A stretch of DNA of 64,000 bases from Sipunculus nudus (Eukaryota > Annelida > Sipuncula > Golfingiida > Sipunculidae), in NCBI GenBank assembly GCA_026874595.1, contig CM049310.1:26647058-26711057 (forward strand), read 5' to 3'. The notes below the pieces were generated by a model. It was not told the DNA's origin. It made no database searches and worked only from the letters and a program-made list of their open reading frames with translations. The first letter of the stretch is position 1; each line of letters starts with the position of its first letter. Positions 1 through 20,800 of the stretch are shown here, in pieces. The position numbers and the translations under genes are program-made.

Positions 1-298
1 TATTAAACTTTTGTGATATAGCAAGCAAGGAGGCCAACTGAAGCAAGGTCTCTGCTCAACTGAGCCAGAAACCTGACTCTCAGGAAGATGAGTGCTATCT
101 GCTGGCTTGTCATTTAATCTGACCTAACTTTAATATATAAGTTAAATTGTGTGTGATAAATGTTGTTTAAGTAAAATAATGTAAGTGGATCTATAAACCA
201 AAGACAAGACTTGCAACTCACAGAAATAAGATTATTTATCTAACCATTGACTTACTTACAGCTGGACAACTTAAATTATTTTTGTGCTATAAATGCAG

Positions 299-9231
<8,933 letters not shown>

Positions 9232-9694
9232 ACTGCCATGCGATGTTATATAATGGACATTTTCTAAATACACATCATCTGGGGCAGACATTATACCCAC
9301 ACCAGAATGTAGGTGTGATTATTCTGACTATATTAAACCCTGTACTGAAACATCATACAGGATTGCATGAAATGATCATCAAAACTCGAGCTGAAGAATT
9401 GTCCGGAATGACCAGATATGATGATTCAGTTTGTGATCATAAATTTTTCAAGATTTTCTTACATTCTGTTAAGAGTGAATAATATCAAGTGGATTAGCCT
9501 TAAAACATGAACATTCTGCATCAGTTGAATTATCATGCACTTTGTGTGTATTGTTGGTAGACATCTTTATCATTTATATTGTGAGGGAAAGTACTATACA
9601 TCTGTTTATCTGGTATATGTATTTTCACCTCATACTTACAATATAAATATATTCTATACTTTTAAGATTCTTTGTTATGGATTACTTTGAAAAA
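9232..9694 (+). other. PRPF6 3' UTR and downstream DNA
   Basis: Sequence between the PRPF6 stop and the Helitron-like element. No AATAAA is seen; ATTAAA at 9332-9337 is the best candidate polyadenylation signal, with AT-rich AATATA near 9641. Cleavage site unknown. Confidence 0.5.
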
Positions 9695-11138
9695 CTAGAA
9701 TACGGGTAGTCGACAAGCGACTACGTGTATCCGCCTAAATCAGAGTGGAACGGGTGAAGTGAGGCATGGATTAAGTGGCAAGGGGAAATAGAGTGAAGTG
9801 TTGCATATTAGCATGGATGTCTGCAGCCAAATTGTGTATGAAGGTTGCCCCCACTACCACAAAATCCAGAAAGCCGTCCCAGTTGTATACATATGCAAAA
9901 TTAAAGGCAGATAAGTCAAACCACTACATGTATATGAGTGATTTTAGCCTGTGGCAGACAATCAGATGGACGCTGAGCAAAAATGGTTGCAGGTGACGGC
10001 ACCAGTTTTGCGTATCTATGTGAGAACTATACACATGCAAAACTTTGGCCCAATCGGTCAAACGGTTCCCAAGATATGAGCTTGGATGTCTGCTGCATAA
10101 ACTAGAATGCAGGTGGCTCCACCTGTCATAAAATCAAGAGAGCTGTCGGGGATGTATAAACCTGTAAAATTTTAGCCAGATATGTCAAACCACTGCCGAG
10201 ATATGAGTGATTTTATCCCATGGCAGACAAACAGACAGGAGCTGTGTAAAAATGGCTGCAGGTGGTGCCACCAGTTTTGCGTATATTATAAAGCTCTCCA
10301 AGCGCTACATTTGTGCAAAAAAATTTTCCTGATCGGTCAAACGGTTCCTGAGATATGAGCTTGGATGTCTGCAGCGTAAACGTGAATGTAGGTGGCGCCA
10401 CCTGTCATAAAATCAGGAAAGCTATCCAGGATGTATACGCATGCCGAATTTCAGGTGAATTAGTCAAGTCACTGCAGAGATATGGGTGATTTTAACCCAA
10501 GGCAGACAAACAGATGGACACTGTGCAAACATGGTTGCAGGTGGCGCCACCATTTTTTGTGTATGTTATAAAGCTCTCCAAGGGCTACATTTGTGCAAAA
10601 ACATTTTCCTGATCGGTCAAAAGGTTCCCGAGATATGAGCTTTGATGTCTGCAGCGTAAACGTGAATGTAGGTGGCGCCACCTGTCACAAAATCAGAAAA
10701 GCTATCCAGGATGTATACGCATGCCAAATTTCAGGTGAATTAGTCAAGTCACTGCAGAGAAATGAGTGATTTTAACCCAAGGCAGATGAACAGATGGACA
10801 CTGTGCAAACATGGTTGCAGGTGGCGCCACCATTTTTTGTGTATGTTATAAAGCTCTCCAAGGGCTACATTTGTGCAAAAAAATTTTCCTGATCCGTCAA
10901 ACGGTTCCTGAGATATGTGGGTTTATGTGTGGAAACAGACCCACAAACGGATGCAGAGTGCAGAGAAAAGGTCAGAGGTCAAAACAAAATCGGGGCGCAG
11001 CAGTTCACATGTGACCCGAACATAATCCCGGGTTTCGTTAAATTCCGCCCAGCGGTTACGGAGGAGTTCTCCGGAAACCTACGCGGCCGCGGCGGTGCAG
11101 CTGAAAACATAGTATCCACAAAACTCTGTTTTGGCGGA
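9695..11138 (-). mobile_element. Helitron/Helentron-like element 2, intergenic
   Basis: Read on the minus strand it starts with TCCGCCAAAAC after an A, and forms GTATCC..GGATACTATG like elements 1 and 3, followed by a GC-rich block containing GCGGCCGC. The 3' end (plus 9695) has the hairpin GTAGTCG-CTTGT-CGACTAC, then CCGTATT and CTAG followed by T. So the A^T target, 5' motif and 3' hairpin plus CTAG all agree with the other two elements although the interiors differ. Non-autonomous; its core is a ~280-bp tandem array. Confidence 0.65.
9775..10925. repeat. ~280-bp tandem array inside Helitron 2 (about 4 units)
   Basis: The segment around ATGGTTGCAGGTGG recurs near 9971, 10241, 10521 and 10801, a period of 270-280 bp. 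Each unit holds two copies of the 12-bp palindrome GGTGGCGCCACC or a variant. Units at 10241, 10521 and 10801 are highly similar; the first is diverged. Open frames here are repeat shadows. Confidence 0.85.
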
Positions 11139-11505
11139 TACAATTATATTGTATTAATGGAATACCTGTTCTGTTTATGAAGAACTGCCCCACTATCTGC
11201 AGTATATATAACTATCTAGGGTCGCAGTTATAATAGATTTTCTATCACTATTCTGAAAATGGAAACTATCACAATAACCATATTTTCTAAAAAAATTTAA
11301 TTTCTGAACCTGTTGACTTCAACCGCCACCCCCCCCACCCCCCCACTTTTTGTCCCTTTCAGAGTTTGACTGATTTCAGAATATCATTAATGTGTGGACT
11401 GTTTGGATGAAAAAGGAACCTTGGTGTGTGATGCATGGGATCATTCACTTGACATATTGGTAAAAAAAACGCCCAAAGACGTAGTAATATAGATTGGTTT
11501 ACACC
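11139..11505. other. Intergenic DNA between the convergent genes
   Basis: AT-rich sequence with short C-rich runs at 11324-11346. No gene or repeat family recognised. It lies between Helitron 2 and the predicted RFC1 polyadenylation signal. Confidence 0.5.
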
Positions 11506-11511
11506 TTTATT
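11506..11511 (-). promoter_or_regulatory. Candidate RFC1 polyadenylation signal
   Basis: AATAAA on the minus strand about 205 bp downstream of the RFC1 stop codon. Sensible distance for a short 3' UTR (about 11490-11713); the cleavage site is not determined. Confidence 0.5.
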
Positions 11512-11713
11512 ACACAAAGTGTTTATCATAGTCACTTCTTGTAATAAATGTACGATATGGTTTTTTAAACCAATAACAAAACAATCTGAAAATGAGCAGA
11601 TGTAGCTGATCTCACTCTCCATACACTGATGTTTCACTCATCACAAGAATACAAGGATTGCTTCATCCACAGACTAGTTCATACATGTAGTAAGTCCACC
11701 AAGTATTGTCCTT

Positions 11714-11818
11714 TCACTTCTTGCCTCGACCTTTCCCCTTTCCTTGACCTTTGCCCTGAGCTGCAGCTTTCCCTTTCTTGGGAGCCTCAGTTTTCCCTTT
11801 CTTTCCTGGTTTCTTCTG
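11714..11818 (-). CDS. RFC1: RFC1 terminal exon, Lys/Gly-rich tail and stop
   Basis: 34 residues: QKKPGKKGKTEAPKKGKAAA then QGKGQGKGKGRGKK and TGA at 11714-11716. A basic tail follows DAMIK in vertebrate RFC1 too. Acceptor tttaacag. It is separated from the previous exon by a 5.6-kb intron holding DIRS copy 1. Confidence 0.9.
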   Translation of the reverse strand, partial: QKKPGKKGKTEAPKKGKAAAQGKGQGKGKGRGKK

Positions 11819-14800
11819 CTGTTAAAAAAATACAAATCCCATATTTTACATAAACAACTACCAGTAATCATATGAAATATTAAAAATATTAATAAATGTC
11901 TTCTTTCCATGCCATATGGGCTGCATTTGAATGACTTAGTGGTTGTATGCACTTGCTGAATCCCCCCCCCCCCCCATTCCCTCCCTGTGAATGGTAGTTT
12001 TGTTAGTAAACTGTTGTGAGCTTTTCTGGCTTTTCTGTATTAATGAGAATTTTCTCTGTTAAAGTTTATACGCCAGAGTAAGCCAACCGAAAATTTTCCC
12101 TTATTGGGCCTATTATCGCCCATCCCGCCTCGTTCCCATGTATCTAGGTCACACTTCCGCTTCCTGTAATCACATTTTTCGAAGGCGGAAGGAAGTGGAC
12201 TGGGAGGGAGCAATGTTTGTAATACAGAAAAGCTCACAACAGTTTACTGACAAAACCACCATTCACAGGGAGGGAATGGGGGGGGTTTATTACGTAAACA
12301 TAATTGTGAGCTGTTTCTGTATTAATGAGAATAGAACAGATAGACCTTGGGGAGGGAACACCTACCTGTAACGATGGAACGAGGAGAACCTCAGTGCTGG
12401 GATGGCGCAGAAGACGACATTGTCGGTGGAACAGACGGAGAGGACGATGATGACCGGGAAAACCCGAGGACCTCACCCGCCACTATCACAGGGCCCAGGG
12501 AGTAAAGGCCCGAAGCCTGGAGCTGAACATCTTTGAGATAAAAGCGTGTGAATGTAGACGGGGACTTCCAGTAGCCCTTCTTGACCAGTTGATTCGGTGA
12601 GATCCCTGAGAAATGGCTCAATGAAGTAGAAAGAGCTCGAATGTTATGAGCCTTGATGTGAAGTTGCTCTAAAGTTGATGGAGAAGCTGATTCATAGGCG
12701 GCGACAATAGTAGCTTTGAGCCACGTACTAATGGTGATAGGGCTAATCTCCTTATTGGAAGTGGTGACTTTTGTAGAAATAAACAACTTCTTGCGCCCCC
12801 CCCCCCCCGTAAAGAATGAGTAGCTTTAAGATAATAAAGTAACGCACGAACCGGGCAATTGGTAGCCCCATAACGGTACTGACCGTTAGGGAGGGCCGGA
12901 ACGTGCCAAGCTGACGGAGGATCATCGAAATTTTGGTTATTTCTATAAAAATCCGGAGGAAAATGGAGGGTGGCCGACGGTTCGTCGGCCGCAATTTGTG
13001 TGAATTTTGAATCAGCCACGAGGGCATGAAGCTCAGACCGGCGCCCGGCAGAGGCAAGAGCAAGGAGGAAAACCATTTTCCGAGACAAATGGAGAAGATG
13101 GGCCGAACGCAGCGGCTCATAAGGGGGTTCCCGTAGGTGATGTAAGACGACGTCCAGGCGCCAGGAAGGCGCAACATACTGAGGACGAGACGCGCGGGCA
13201 TGAACCCCTTTGAGAAAATCCGACACCAACGGATGATGAAGGACACGATCGTGACCCAGCGGACGGATCACGGACAGCAGGGCGGCACAATAGCCACGCA
13301 GAGACGGATAGGATAAATGTTTATCCTGCAGTAAGAACACAAAAAAGTCCAATACCGCCGCAAGCGACGGAGCTAAGGGGGAGATTCCGCGGGAAGACGC
13401 CCACTCGATGAAGAGACACCACCGGGAGTCATAGATGCGGTCCGAAGAACGGCAACGGGGAGCCGAGGCAAGGAGAGCAGCCGGACTTGAAATGCCCTGA
13501 TGGGAACAACGGGAGAGCGATCCGGAGCGGTAGAAGAAGTGGTGGCCGAGAGAGAAGCGAGCGCCACAGAGGAAACCAGGGAGCCGCAGGATGAAGCGGT
13601 AGTATGAGAAGGAGAGCCGTCTGGACCGCGCGGGACAAGCGGAGAAGGACACGGCGGATGAGATGAGGCGCCAGAAACGCAAAGAGAAACCTGTGAGGAT
13701 GTTCGACATGCCCGGAAGATGTGACGCACGAACCGATGCCCAGAGAGAGATGCATAGATCGAACAAAAGGTAGGTCTCCTGCATGAGAGAGGGAGACCGA
13801 GTACCGCCCTGCCTGTTGATATATGCCACTACCGTGGTGTTGTCGGTCCGGATGAGAATGTGACGGCCGATCAAGCGGGGGGACCAGAGGGAGATCGCGC
13901 GACGGACGGCACGCAGTTCTAGGATATTGATATGTAGCAGACGCTCCGACGGGGACCATATCCCCGAAGCGCGAAGATCGGCTAGATGGGCCCCCCAACC
14001 GAGGAGAGACGCATCGGTATAGATGGTGCAATCGACATCCTGGGAAAAAGGAACGCCACGCAGGAGAAAGGTAAGGTCCAGCCAGGGACAAAGGGACCAC
14101 CACGTGAGCCAAAACAGGAGGACCGTAGGACGAACCAATGTTTAACGGAGAAGGCCGTGAAGGCGCAGGAGAGACTGAATCGGACGTAGGTACAGTCGGC
14201 CGAACGGGATAAAAGACACGGCCCAGTTGAGAGTGCCTTGCAGAGAAGCCGCCGTGCGAGATTCGACACGGAGCAGCGTGAGAAAGGAACGAATCTGCTG
14301 GTTGAGCTTGAGAGCAAAATCGCGCGGGAGAGAGACCGTGCCGGACGCAAAATCGAGCGTGACACCCAGAAATTGCAGGGACTGGGTGAAAGAGAGAAGG
14401 GATTTCTCCGCATTGACGAGAAAGCCAAGGTTCTGAAGTAAGGTGAGAACCCGGGAGCGATGAGACAGTAATAGGGCGCGATCGGCCGCACAGAAATGCC
14501 CTGTAAACGGAGATATCGCGTGACCATGTGAACAAGCATGGTAAAAATCCAGGGGGCCACATTGATCCCGAACGGGAGGGCCTGGAATTGAAAAACGCGG
14601 TTCTGATACGCGAAGCGAAGAAACGGTTGAAACGATGGATGGATTGGAACGTGAAAATAGGCATCCGTAAGATCTATTTTGAACGCCCAATCCATCCGCC
14701 GAACAATGCAGAGAACAGCATGGATATTGAACATCTGAAACGGGGGCGGTTGGATGAACTAATTGAGGCCCTTCAGGTCTATGATGGGGCGTCATCGCCC

Positions 14801-17800
14801 GTGCGGCTTGGGAACAAGAAAAAGGCGGGAGTAAAACCCCATGGTGGACAGGGAAACCTCGAAAATTGCCTGTTTGTCGATCATAGATTGAATCGCCTCT
14901 TCCAAAGCATGCGCATGGCGGGATCGGACGGAGGCGGAGTGTAGAACGGGTGCAGGGTGATGGGAGGTGTGTGCAAAAACGTAAGACGGAACCGGAACTT
15001 TATGGTGCTGAGAACTAAACGATGTGAGGTGATACCCGCCCATGCGGGAAAATGGGCGCTGAGACGAGCGCCGACCGGAACGAATGAGTCATTTCTTGGT
15101 CGAACCACGTTTGGAGGAATGACCACGAAAAGGCTGGGAACAGCTGGTACGGCCTGAAGGACGAGAAGACGGAGCAGGAGCGCGATGCGCCGGAGCGGGA
15201 GCTGCAACCGAAGGGCGAGGGCGCGGGACGCGGAAGGATGGCCGAGGCGCAAGAGAGGCCGAGCGAAGGCGGGCCTGACGATCCGAGCGCTCCAAGGCGC
15301 GGTCAAAAAAGAGGCAGTAAGTGGCCGCCAAACAGAAGGGAGCTGGTGAAAGGTTGAGAATAAAGCTCAGTCAACTCCGCCTGGGTAAGTTCCGGCTTTA
15401 AGTGCTTTAAGGACTGAAGGCAAGCCGTGCGGCGTAAAAAGATACAATTTTCAACAAGTTGCCAGACAACCTGTTGCAACTCAGCGCAAATATGGGCAGA
15501 AGCCTGCCAGATGTCATAAAGCGTGGGCGAGTCAGGAGAGACGGCGAGCAGGCTAGTAACGGCCTGCAAGTCGTTTACCATACCGGCCGCCTGCCGGCCG
15601 AGCCCCTCCAGATCTGACAGGTGACGATCAGAAAACTGGACAGACGAAGGAAACAAGGATTTACCGTCCGCGAACGGCTGTTCAAGGCCGGACTCAAGCT
15701 GCATTGGAGCAGACGGGATATCCGGGTGATCAGGAAAGGGTATCAGGCGATCACAGCAGGTAGCACTGTACCCACATGAATTCCAGAGGTCACCGGGGGA
15801 CCAGGGTTTATCAGAACCCGGCGAAAGCGGGGCCCCAGTATTAGTAGAGCGAGACCCCGAGACCACAGCGTGGTGCTCATGTAAGAAATCCACCTAGTGA
15901 TCGGTAAACTCCATGCACACGGCTGGCGCGGAGGAAGGCGATTGAATGGTGACAGGATTCAAATAAGAACTGGCAGCCGACGCCGAGGAAGACCGACGTT
16001 GTAACCTTCGGAACTTCAGACCACTAGGGTGGGCCTCCTGCGTGGAGGTAGCCACGAGGTCCAGAAGCGCAGATTTGCGCGTACGCCAAGCTTGGCATTG
16101 TAGCGCGATCTCCGACCACTGATTTTGTGCCAGGGCGGGATCAGCAGAATGAGAAGACAGGGACGCTGGAGAACTGAAAGAAAGAGCCGGCCGGCCGGTC
16201 AGGAACGACAGAACAGACCCCCAGAGCAGACGGAGTAACCGGAGGCGAGGCCCGCTGCAAGGAAACGGATGCAGGAGGGACGGACGCACTTACCTGCGCA
16301 CCAGGAAGGCCCGGGCGAACCAGCGGGACGGCCCCGGCCGGCCCAGGGGATAAGGAAGGAAGCGGGCGAGGAGCCTGGGGCGAAGATAATGGCCGGGGAG
16401 AAAGCACCGGGGGAACACGGTCGTGTTGCGGTCACCCAGGGTAGGCTCCCCCCCCTCCCCCCCGGAGGGAACCACGGGACTAGACAAAGGAATTGTGGAA
16501 GGGGAACCCCCAACTACAGGGGAATGTGACCAATCGTGAAACAATGCCCACTTGTCTGAAGACCATGTTTGACAGTAGAAACAGGGATCTGCTGGACCCC
16601 GGCAGGAGTCATTGTTCGACCGGCAATGGAAACAAGTGGGGTGGGAATCCCAAACCGGGATTAAAGAACCACAAGAAACACAGTAAGTGGGGTTCTCCAT
16701 GGCGGGAAGGGAAAAGAAACACAACTTACAGTCAGTTGGCAAACTCGACTGTACAAACCAAACAGTGGACGAATCTCGCAGCGTGGGATCACACTTTCAT
16801 CATGGCTGACACCAGAAGAAAAATGTGATTTCAGGAAGCAGAAGTGTGACCTAGATACATGGGAACGAGGCGGGATGGGCGATAATAGGCCCAATAAGGG
16901 AAAATTTTTGGTTGGCTTACTCTGGCATATAAACTTTAACAGAGAAAATTCTCATTAATACAGAAACAGCTCACAATTAAGTTTATGTAATAATACTTTC
17001 GATTTTAAAATTAATTATTTGGCAGGTTTTAAATTCATCACACATCCTAATGACATTTAAAAATAAGTGGTTTAGGCCAAAATAAAAAAAGGTATGGTTC
17101 TCAGGCACTTTTTTTCAGAAATCAATGCGGGCAGGCACTTTTTTTATTTTAAATTTTTTGGTATGTTTCGATAAAAATGTCAAATGATAAGGGAAAAGCA
17201 TGAAAATAACAATTTTATTTTGCTAAATAAGTAAAAGCACTACAAAACAAAGGAAATTGTATGGTTATATCTTCTTGTAAGAAATTTCGGAGCGATAGCT
17301 GCTCAAAATTCGAAAATTTTTATTGAAAATCAAAATAAAAAGTTTTGATGCGGGGGTTTAAAATTGATGCGGGCGGTGCCTGAGAACCATACCTTTAATT
17401 TTTTTTGGCCTTACTTGGCTTATATAATCATAAAGTTAGTCATATTATTTTTAATACACCTACCTTTATCATAGCATCAGCTGTGACATCATCATCATCT
17501 TCCTGGTCACTTAGTGCAGCCTGTGTTCCCTCCTCTCCTAGTTCATCCAACCCCTCATAGGTGGCAGCAGCTGCCCCTCTCTTGCCTTTCTTTGCCACCT
17601 GACTGGTGGAGTATGGGGTCATGTGGACCTCCTTGTTGTAGGTTCTTGTGAATGCTGATTTTACCTGATATAACAGTAATATTGAATGATTATGATTTCT
17701 TTGACAGCATGCATATCACCCAACAACAAAGATGCACAAACAACAGGAATGCTTCATTTCATGCATCAATTATCCAAGATAATGTTTGAATAATCATTTT

Positions 17801-20800
17801 TAGCTCAGCTGACTTTCAGTCATGCTGGGCTATAGCGATGGGTCTTTGTCCGTCGTTCTTCCGTCTGTCCGTCCTGCTGGCCGTCTGTCCGTTAGCAGGG
17901 CACAAATCGTAACCGTAGGGGCTAGGGCCATGAACCCTATGCAGTCTTAGAGGTTCTAAAAAGATCTCCTTGCAAACCTGAAATTAGGTCACTGCCACCT
18001 ATATTCTCGAAGTTATGGGGTGCGTTTGCACCCCCTAGAAATAATTCTTTTAGCCAAAATTTTCATCCCAAACCTTCCATCTTTCACATACAGCTAGCTC
18101 ACCTACCAACAAGGGAAGAACCATAATTATTTTGAGGTCACAAGGTCAAAGGTCATGGTCACAGAACCAACTTCTTTGAAAGGCCTGTGGATGCATTTTA
18201 AGCCAAACCTTTCATCCCAATTCTTTGATATTTCACATATAGCTCACCTACTAAGTGGGAGAAGAACCCTTTAGATGTTGAGATTAGAAGGTCAAAGGTC
18301 TGAGTCACAGGATCCACTTCTTTGAAAAGGTTGTGGACACATTTCAAGCTAGACCTTTCATTCCAAACCTTTCAGCACTGATATCGCTTCTCTGCCAACA
18401 GGGGAAAAGACCTGTTGATTTTGAGGTCAAAGGTCAAGTTCACAGCACCTTCTTGCGTGGAGTCATTTTCAGGCAAACTTTTCAATCTATACTTTCCATC
18501 TGATATATATAGCTTACCTACCAGTAGGGGAAGAAGCCTAATGATGTTGAGTTCAAAAGGTCTACGGTCAAGGTCACAATATTGTTCTAAATGCTTGTGA
18601 ACATATTTCAAGTGAAACTGTTCAACCCAAACCTTCAGTCTTTCACATCTATGCAACACTGAATGTGATTCAAACTTCATATTTTTGGGTTTTTTTGCAT
18701 GAAGAAATAACTAATTGATTTTGAGGTCAGCTGGTCAGGAGGTTAAAGGTTGCAGGTCTAAGTTATTCACTCATTGGTTGCCAATAATTACACCCGGCCA
18801 GATGTAAGTGGTAAGTAGTTACCCATCATTTAGAAAGAATCCAGTTGATATGTGGGCAAAAGGCCAAGGTCATTGGTCAGAGATGTTCACAATAACTTAT
18901 TTTGTAGACCATCTCTATTTTTCTTGTACATATAACCATTGCACTCCAACTGGTACATCTCACTGTGTGGCTGTAACAGGGTTCGTACACTTATCATGAG
19001 AAAAATTTCAAGCACTTTTCAAGGACCTGAAAAGTATTTCCAAGGACATCAAAATTTACGGACGGTCAGTGCACCTTCACCCATGCATGTTGCCGACATC
19101 GAAAGGCTTGTAACACAAAATGCAAAATAATTTTTTTAATAATACAACTGTTTGATTTCGGAATGACGGAAGGACGGAATGATGGACATGGGTAAAACTA
19201 TATGCCCCGGCCACTTTGTGGCGGGGGCATAAAAAACACGCAACCCTTGGATAAACTGAAAAACCTTTAACCAAAACAAAGTTGGATTGGGTTCGTTGGG
19301 GAAATATGACCCCTCTGATATATAATTATTATCGCTGAGTTACCAATGTAAAACGTAAAGTTAACTTGATTTAAACGACATATTCTACTGAGCAAATTAG
19401 TTTTATATTATTATTATCCCTCAGATTCGAATTGTTCCCATGATGTTTTTTTCACACATTTTATTCCCCTGGTTTGTTCCCAGATAATTATTTCCTTTGG
19501 ACAGATCTTCTCAATAGCTATATTAATAATCTCTGTAGTATTACTTTGAAATTTAAATTACAAATCTTGCCAAAATACTTACGTGAACTCGCCTAGCGTG
19601 GATTGAGTTTTCAATTAAAGAGCTTTTATACGTACCTCGGGGGAAATCTCCACGATCTTTCCAGTAAAGCAGCTCACTTACTATTTGATAATAAACATGG
19701 TTATTACCCTCGTATGTTAACATCGTCACTTTCACTGCCCGGTCTCATTCATCCACGATTGGGTTAATTCTATTTCGTACATTTGATTGACGTAGAGATG
19801 CCCGAAAGTCGATATTAAAATACCAGGTATGCATACACACAACATACACCAAACTCTTTCACAAAATTTTATTTTTCAAGCACTTTTCCAAACCACTCTC
19901 TCTTTTTAAGCACTTTTCAAGCCCTTGAAATTGAAATGACTAAATTCAAGCACTTTTCAAGGTTTTCAAGGTGCGTATGAACCCTGTGTAATTGTGAGTG
20001 ATGCTGGTGACATATGACTCTCTTTTGTATCAGCCTGTTAAGTGATAAGACTGAGTGATAAATACCTCGTTCGAATTTTTTTCTCTATTTTTGAGACCTT
20101 TAAGGATGCTTTCATCTGTTAACGTGGCACAAATTGTAACAACTGGACCTAGAATCTTCATTCTTGTCATGCAAGGAGGCCCATGAAAAGTGCCTGTGGA
20201 AACCTGAAATTAGGTCCCTGTTACCCATATCCTTCAAGCTATAGGACTCCGAAGTATCCCTCAGAATAATGGAAAATTTGATACAAAAGCTGAAGTATCT
20301 GAACAACTAATGCAGAGATCACCATGGATATTGACCATTAAGTGTTTTTATTATTTTCTGCAGACTGGTGGAGCCACCTGTATTTTTTTAAAGTCTATGC
20401 ATTTTTTCTCTATTTTTGAGATATATAAATACAGACACAATCTTGGACTGCTGGTTAAATCTGTTTGATGCTTCAGCTGAATGGGTATATACTACCATTC
20501 AGATGATAAAATTTCCTTTTGCAAAATCTCTTCCCAGTCAGCTGAGCGTCATGACCCATGGGTCACTTGTTCTGCTTTGGCTTGGCCACTGTCAGACTCC
20601 CCTTGGCCACAAACAGACTCCCTCTAACTGAAGTAGGAGTCATCTTGGTCACAATTAGACTTGAAACAGTCAAACATGGCAAGTCACTCACTTAGTGTCA
20701 CCTTACTTTGTATCAGCCTCACCTTGACACAGTCAAACATGCCAAGCCACTCTTTCTGAGTCACCTTACTCCGTATCAGACTCGCCTTGACACAGTCCAA

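Larger units (their letters stand above)
11962..16992 (-). mobile_element. DIRS-type tyrosine-recombinase retrotransposon, copy 1
   Basis: GC-rich island of about 5.0 kb in AT-rich DNA, in the last RFC1 intron. Inverted terminal repeats: 12033-12170 is repeated inverted at about 16830-16973. Internal complementary region at 12200-12335: its first half is the reverse complement of the left outer end (11962-12030) and its second half that of the right outer end (16940-16992), joined head to head, as in DIRS. Coding order on the minus strand: gag with Cys-rich N-terminus, reverse transcriptase, RNase H, tyrosine recombinase. There is no integrase and no LTR. It is defective (see parts). A second copy lies at 58484-63447. 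Confidence 0.85.

Noticed and set aside
13986-14944. Plus-strand open frames of 67-138 residues across DIRS copy 1 (and similar at 60198-62803)
   Set aside because: They are antisense to clear RT, recombinase and gag motifs in GC-rich DNA where stops are rare; their peptides show no domain.
12391-16742. Retrovirus- or LTR-type element
   Set aside because: No LTRs, protease or integrase; inverted repeats, internal complementary region and tyrosine recombinase point to DIRS.
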